Source: Sphingomonas sp. S2-65
Lineage (GTDB): Bacteria > Pseudomonadota > Alphaproteobacteria > Sphingomonadales > Sphingomonadaceae
Assembly: GCF_021513175.1 (NCBI RefSeq)
Contig: NZ_CP090953.1
Location: forward strand, 310,001-374,000
Reading direction: 5' to 3'
Length of the DNA stretch: 64,000 nucleotides
Part shown: in pieces, positions 63,793 through 64,000 of the stretch
Numbering within the stretch: the stretch's first letter is position 1
Layout of the letters: each line of letters starts with the position of its first letter
Program-made: the position numbers and the translations under genes
Notes under the pieces: model-generated
Seen by the model: only the letters and a program-made list of their open reading frames with translations
What the model was told of the DNA's origin: nothing
Databases searched by the model: none

Positions 63793-64000
63793 GCGGTTTC
63801 CCGATCCTCTCCGTCATGCTCGCGGTGCCGACGATCGCGGCGATCGCCTGCCTGTTCGCCGGCGACAAGGGCGCGCGCTGGATTGCGCTTGCCGCGACGC
63901 TGATCGACCTCGCGCTCGGCATCCTGCTCTGGTCGGACTTCCAGATGGGTGCGGGCGCGGCGCAATGGCAGTTCGTCGAGCATGTTCCGCTATTCGATCT
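63789..64000 (+). CDS. nuoM: NADH-quinone oxidoreductase subunit M, cut by window edge
   Basis: The first ~70 residues ([20 protein letters not shown], then two hydrophobic stretches) match the N-terminus of the NuoM antiporter-like subunit. The order after nuoL also predicts nuoM, then nuoN outside the window. The ATG overlaps the nuoL stop (ATGA). The gene continues past base 64000. Confidence 0.9.
   Translation, partial: MSGFPILSVMLAVPTIAAIACLFAGDKGARWIALAATLIDLALGILLWSDFQMGAGAAQWQFVEHVPLFD

Overview
The window is high-GC chromosomal DNA that reads as an alphaproteobacterium of the Sphingomonadaceae (Sphingomonas or a close relative). Pointers are the lineage-restricted families (RcdA/DUF1465, DUF2842, a zinc-less DksA, a ZauP-like protein beside ZapA), a large TonB-dependent receptor with an EIVVTAQ plug start, many acyl-CoA genes, and a nuo operon joined by ATGA/GTGA/TGATG overlaps. 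This placement is inferred from gene content; no phylogeny was run. There is no phage, plasmid, CRISPR array or insertion sequence.

Layout. 1-8.4 kb: a cut-off LysM lipoprotein, surE and serS, a host-attachment-family protein, an Asn/Gln/His-rich PEP-CTERM-like protein, then dksA, a PilZ protein, two YdcH-type coiled-coil proteins and rcdA, followed by a nitronate monooxygenase and a gamma carbonic anhydrase. 8.5-15.9 kb: ndk, an FAD dehydrogenase, an OmpR/EnvZ-type two-component pair beside a five-EF-hand secreted protein, an acyl-CoA ligase and a YfcG-type GST. 16.2-19.4 kb: a TonB-dependent receptor and a DUF1488 protein. 19.4-23.9 kb: a double-headed TetR regulator divergent from an acyl-CoA dehydrogenase / kinase / SDR operon, with a palindromic operator candidate between them. 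24.0-25.7 kb: two cysteine-rich exported proteins, one built of three TonB-C-like modules. 25.9-37.4 kb: manganese catalase, thioesterase II, a probable two-subunit acyl-CoA dehydrogenase, a FadJ-type bifunctional enzyme bracketed by two copies of a ~230-bp palindromic element, a serine hydrolase, an acyl-CoA ligase and glycerol kinase. 37.5-40.7 kb: an AI-2E-family permease, two identical tRNA-Asp genes, DUF2842, fthC, 6S RNA, zapA and a ZauP-like gene. 40.8-46.2 kb: tkt-gap-pgk-fba. 46.3-51.2 kb: DUF72, thiE, two cell-wall enzymes, efp, a cupin and suhB. 51.3-64.0 kb: the nuo operon from nuoA into nuoM, cut by the window edge.

How it works together. The lipid genes activate, dehydrogenate, hydrate and hydrolyse acyl-CoAs, but no thiolase is present. 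Two of their dehydrogenases have unusual partners: a kinase of the ACAD10/11/LvaA type, and a second dehydrogenase subunit lacking the catalytic glutamate. The nuo operon supplies complex I but carries two extra genes in frame with its translational coupling: a 55-residue membrane protein between nuoE and nuoF, and an exported, internally duplicated four-cysteine protein between nuoF and nuoG. These, with a C-terminal NuoC tail, a His-rich NuoL loop and a Fur-box-like site upstream of nuoA, are the most unusual part of the window.
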